A DNA stretch of 64,000 bases from DATKYQ01 sp035528415 (GTDB lineage: Bacteria > Myxococcota > B64-G9): the NCBI GenBank assembly GCA_035528415.1, contig DATKYQ010000075.1, forward strand, positions 27,356 to 91,355, in the 5' to 3' direction. The position numbers and the translations under genes were made by a program. The notes under the pieces are model-generated. The model was not told where the DNA came from and searched no databases. It worked only from the letters and a program-made list of their open reading frames with translations. Below are positions 61,503 through 64,000 of this stretch, piece by piece; the stretch's first letter is position 1; every line of letters starts with the position of its first letter.

Positions 61503-62630
61503 TCAGAAAGAAAACCCGAAGGTAACCGATCCACCAGTTGCCGAAGGTGTCACGGAAACGCTCGGCGCCGCAGTTCCGCCTATTCCCCGGAACTTCTGGT
61601 AACGATCCGGATCGTCTCCCTCTATAAAAAGATAGGCGCTCAGAACCCCTACCCCGACGCCGACGATTCCGCCGGCCAGGGCCGCGTAATCCATTATCTG
61701 GGCGCGATCCATGTCATCCTTGTACCTGGCATAGAACTCCGCCGCCGTCATTCCCCTGAAGTTACTGTTGTTGTAGTCGTCCTCGATGGGATCGTACTCC
61801 AGGTAGGTATAGGTTCGTAAAGCAACGGCGGTCGCTTCCAGCGCCAGGCAGGTGCCGAGTGTGATCCAGGCCCAGATGCGCATGCTGCCGGCCTTTGCCT
61901 CGTAGTCGGCAATGAAGTCCGCCGAGGGAATCATGGTCACTTCGAGCGCCTGGACATCGTCCGGTTCGACCTGGATGGTGCGCGCCCAGTCGACGAAGCC
62001 CCGCTTGGCGACGCGCACATCCCGCGGCCCGGCCGGGATGCGCAGGCCGGCCAGAGGGCTCACGCCCAGTGTCTTGCCGTCGACCGAGACATCCGCCCCT
62101 GCCTCGGAAACGTCCAGCACCAACGTGCCGCTCCTCTTCTTCAAGATATCCTCAACCACTTTGTAAGCGGCGTTGCCGACTTCCCGAAGCAGCCTTTCGC
62201 GCGAGCCCTTGAACTGGCGGTCAACGCGTTTCGCCACCCGGGTAGCCTTGACGTCGATGCGCTGCAGCCCGATGACGTACTTCTCGCCCACCATGCCCAC
62301 TTCGCCCGCCACCAGGAATGGAGATCCGAGGATGCCGCCGATATTGACGTAGCACGACTCGTCGGCGCAGCCGAGCAGCATCTTGTCCTGCTCGTGAGTC
62401 AGGATGTTCCGAACGTCTTCCCTGCTGATCACGTCGAAGATACCGATCTCGGCCAGGCGGGTGGAGACGACACTCGTCAGCAGCGAGGCCACCTCGGGAC
62501 CGACCCCCTTGTCCTTGAGATCCAGAACGGCGATCTTGACGCGCTTATCATGCCCAGCCGCCTGCGACGCAGGTGTCTGGGCCAGTACGAAAAATACCAG
62601 GGCGATCGTCAATAATCGCTGTGTACGCAT
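61503..62630 (-). CDS. Exported PEGA-domain protein with CsgG/FlgO-like N-domain
   Basis: A 375-residue protein; GGGAGG six bases before the ATG, signal peptide MRTQRLLTIALVFFVLAQTPASQA. Residues about 30-165 look like the CsgG/FlgO-type domain of myxobacterial secreted proteins (VKIAVLDLKDKGVGPEVASLLTSVVSTRLAEIGIFDVISREDVRNIL, CYVNIGGILGSPFLVAGEV). A PEGA domain follows (about 170-245: GTLVLDVSEAGADVSVDGKTLGVSPLAGLRIPAGPRDVRVAKRGF), then a hydrophobic C-terminal part. Likely surface or periplasmic. The tRNA-Val gene lies upstream. Confidence 0.85.
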   Translation of the reverse strand: MRTQRLLTIALVFFVLAQTPASQAAGHDKRVKIAVLDLKDKGVGPEVASLLTSVVSTRLAEIGIFDVISREDVRNILTHEQDKMLLGCADESCYVNIGGILGSPFLVAGEVGMVGEKYVIGLQRIDVKATRVAKRVDRQFKGSRERLLREVGNAAYKVVEDILKKRSGTLVLDVSEAGADVSVDGKTLGVSPLAGLRIPAGPRDVRVAKRGFVDWARTIQVEPDDVQALEVTMIPSADFIADYEAKAGSMRIWAWITLGTCLALEATAVALRTYTYLEYDPIEDDYNNSNFRGMTAAEFYARYKDDMDRAQIMDYAALAGGIVGVGVGVLSAYLFIEGDDPDRYQKFRGIGGTAAPSVSVTPSATGGSVTFGFSF

Positions 62631-62767
62631 GTCACGCCTCCCACGGGCCGGCGACCCGTCGATATTTGCGCCATTATAGGTAATGGTTTCGGGAAGCGCC
62701 AAGGTTTTTACACACACCAGTCCGGACGTGATGCCCGCACCCCGCTTCTGACCGTCGGCTACGAAAA

Positions 62768-62839
62768 TGGGCGATGACAGATTTGAACTGTCGACTTCCA
62801 CCGTGTGAAGATGGCACTCTCCCACTGAGTTAATCGCCC
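62768..62839 (-). tRNA. tRNA-Val (anticodon CAC)
   Basis: Minus-strand cloverleaf: acceptor GGGCGAT/ATCGCCC, D arm ACTC/GAGT, anticodon stem CCATC/GGTGG with loop TTCACAC (anticodon CAC), T arm GACAG/CTGTC around TTCAAAT. All stems pair (one G-T in the anticodon stem). The terminal CCA is not encoded; the discriminator base is A. It reads the GTG codon of valine. Confidence 0.93.
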
Positions 62840-62930
62840 TCGGCCCTCCTGATAGCTCAATGTCGCCCGTCGATCAAGAAAAATCAGGCTTTCTTGCCAT
62901 CCCGGTATAGATAAGCTAGCCTGGATTACA

Positions 62931-63359
62931 ATGGCGCTTTTGCTTCAAAGTCTTGAGGACTTGTGCCGTGAATTCGGCATTCTTACTCTGTATGCCTATG
63001 GAAGCAGGGCCGGCGAGGCCGCTGCCTTGTTGCGTGGGGGGCAAAAGAGTTCCCCACCGCCCGGATCGGATCTGGACATCGGAGCTCTTCCTTCTCTCGG
63101 CAAGGAATTGAGCTTGCGCGACAAGGTAAGACTGTCGGCACGCCTGGAGGATCTCTTTCAGCTACCCAGGGTGGATCTCGTTGTTCTGCCCGGATGCTCG
63201 GCTTTTCTGGCCCTGGAGATAGTCTGCGGAGAGTTACTCGTCGATCTGGATGCGGACAAGACCTGCGAGTACGAGCTTTACGTCATGCGCCGAGCAGGCG
63301 ATCTGATGGTCTACCAGAAACGTCGCCGGCAACAGATCATTTCCGAAGGCGCGCGATGA
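62931..63359 (+). CDS. mntA: MntA-type nucleotidyltransferase antitoxin
   Basis: A 142-residue minimal nucleotidyltransferase. YAYGSRAG...GSDLDIGAL carries the GSx(n)DxD catalytic pair, and VDLVVLPG supplies the third Asp. The gap between GS and SD is longer than usual (glycine/proline-rich insert). In type VII toxin-antitoxin pairs MntA AMPylates HepT to block its RNase. Its stop overlaps the hepT start (ATGA). Confidence 0.88.
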   Translation: MALLLQSLEDLCREFGILTLYAYGSRAGEAAALLRGGQKSSPPPGSDLDIGALPSLGKELSLRDKVRLSARLEDLFQLPRVDLVVLPGCSAFLALEIVCGELLVDLDADKTCEYELYVMRRAGDLMVYQKRRRQQIISEGAR

Positions 63360-63811
63360 CACCCGCCGGCATCCGTGAAAATGTTGTTGCGGAGCGCGTG
63401 TCATGGATCCGTCGTATGTTGCAAGGGCTGAGGGATCTACCCCTGGATTCAGAGAAATCTTTCCAGGAAGATCCTCGAACACCGGCCGCCGCCGAATCCT
63501 ACCTCAGACGGGCGCTCGAAGCGCTGTTCGATCTCGGTCGCCACGTACTGGCCAAGGGACTGGGCGTCGCGGCCGTGGAATACAAGCAAATCGCCGTGCA
63601 ACTGGCCGCCAACGAAATACTGTGCGATGAAGATTCCCGTCTGATGCGCGACATGGCTGGTTACCGGAATCGGATGGTACATTTCTACGATGAGGTGGGC
63701 ACGGCGGAACTGTACCAGCTTGCCAGAAATGCTACCGGAGATCTGGAACGTCTGTTGGCAGTCATCTTGGAATGGATAGCAGGAAACCCCGAACGCGTGG
63801 ATAGCTCATAG
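63356..63811 (+). CDS. hepT: HepT-type HEPN RNase toxin
   Basis: A 151-residue all-helical HEPN protein. The catalytic RX4HXY motif reads RNRMVHFY at about residues 105-112, with Y the expected AMPylation target. IRRMLQGLRDLP and SYLRRALEALFDLGRHVLAKGLG match DUF86/HepT. Partner is the upstream mntA, overlapping by 4 bases. Located at an AT-rich, probably accessory end of the window. Confidence 0.9.
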   Translation: MTPAGIRENVVAERVSWIRRMLQGLRDLPLDSEKSFQEDPRTPAAAESYLRRALEALFDLGRHVLAKGLGVAAVEYKQIAVQLAANEILCDEDSRLMRDMAGYRNRMVHFYDEVGTAELYQLARNATGDLERLLAVILEWIAGNPERVDSS

Positions 63812-63820
63812 TCCTGCCCG

Positions 63821-63854
63821 AAGAGGGGGGAGGTCAGAAGAGGGGGGAGGTCAG
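63821..63854 (+). repeat. Two perfect 17-bp tandem copies
   Basis: AAGAGGGGGGAGGTCAG occurs at 63821-63837 and again at 63838-63854, directly after hepT, followed by GTCATGACACTTGATTCC. Purine-rich GGGGAGGTCAGGTC-type sequence recalls repeats near REP-associated transposases; no transposase lies inside the window. Confidence 0.8.
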
Positions 63855-63855
63855 G

Positions 63856-64000
63856 TCATGACACTTGATTCCTGAGAAGAAAGTACACCAGAACAATCCC
63901 AAGAGGTGACATTCCTGAAGCAATGCTTATATTTGCCTCATGTTCAGACCAACCGACCGTCAGAGATCTATTTTCGAGATAGAAAACCGAATTCCAGAGA
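63856..64000 (-). CDS. Possible C-terminus of a membrane protein, cut by window edge
   Basis: An open frame enters from the right edge and ends at TGA 63856, 47 codons. It ends in a hydrophobic stretch (SPLGIVLVYFLLRNQVS) after a polar part (EHEANISIASG). Base composition is less GC-rich than the rest. Too short to identify, and it could be chance. Confidence 0.3.
   Translation of the reverse strand, partial: LWNSVFYLENRSLTVGWSEHEANISIASGMSPLGIVLVYFLLRNQVS

Noticed and set aside
1..64000. CRISPR arrays, rRNA genes, insertion sequences, riboswitches
   Set aside because: Looked for and not seen; the only clear repeats are the short ones listed.

Overview
The window is gene-dense, GC-rich DNA from a Gram-negative bacterium. 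It encodes many lipoproteins, outer-membrane barrels, TPR proteins, a protein with an AgmX/PglI-type C-terminus, a PEGA protein, and a MYXO-CTERM-like tail on one small broken gene. Together these point to a deltaproteobacterial or Myxococcota-like lineage; that placement is inference. Many starts are GTG or TTG and were chosen from Shine-Dalgarno spacing or signal-peptide sense. No stretch over about 300 bases lacks a gene. I saw no CRISPR array, rRNA, insertion sequence or convincing intrinsic terminator.

Layout. 1-6697 (minus): a leucine/branched acyl-CoA degradation operon with two acyl-CoA dehydrogenases, a methylcrotonyl-CoA-type carboxylase whose biotin carboxylase and biotin carrier are separate genes, and an enoyl-CoA hydratase cut by the window edge. 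6858-19595 (plus): a continuous, often overlapping run of eleven exported or membrane proteins (heme-motif lipoprotein, four barrel-like proteins, three TPR proteins, a small secreted protein, an FHA-like/TM/TonB-like protein). In content and order it resembles the Nfs (spore coat) and Glt (gliding) envelope complexes of Myxococcus, but it has no motor genes. 19598-27730 (minus): enolase, small proteins, a cupin regulator, lipoyl synthase, RecG and GreA. 27945-31922 (plus): a very large FecR/VIT/VWA/TPR lipoprotein. 31928-34344 (minus): FtsH and a helix-hairpin-helix protein, then an 18+18 bp perfect palindrome before hutI (plus). 35723-41638 (minus): tsaE, nnrDE, pdxJ, glmM, folP and a Lcl/DUF1566 protein.

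41791-45430 (plus): a GTPase of the cyclic 2,3-diphosphoglycerate synthase type, argF, fabG and a phosphopantetheinyl transferase. 45416-46955 (minus): a frameshifted sorting-tail gene and a coiled-coil protein. 47059-48066 (plus): a CPBP protease. 48071-49571 (minus): plsY and a radical SAM enzyme. 49697-51460 (plus): a lipoprotein. 51454-57204 (minus): an unknown protein, pyrC, a DUF4845-like protein, an unusual signal peptidase I, two sugar-nucleotide SDR enzymes and a ribbon-helix-helix regulator. 57458-58099 (plus): an acidic-repeat lipoprotein. 58118-62839 (minus): a SPOR protein, argS, a TPR lipoprotein, a PEGA protein and tRNA-Val. The right end holds a MntA/HepT toxin-antitoxin pair, a 17-bp tandem repeat and more AT-rich DNA, which suggests an accessory junction.

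The most notable region is 6858-19595. It looks like a motorless or remotely powered relative of the Nfs/Glt trans-envelope machine, with a heme-motif lipoprotein and a DUF4266/DUF3570-like fusion built into the operon.
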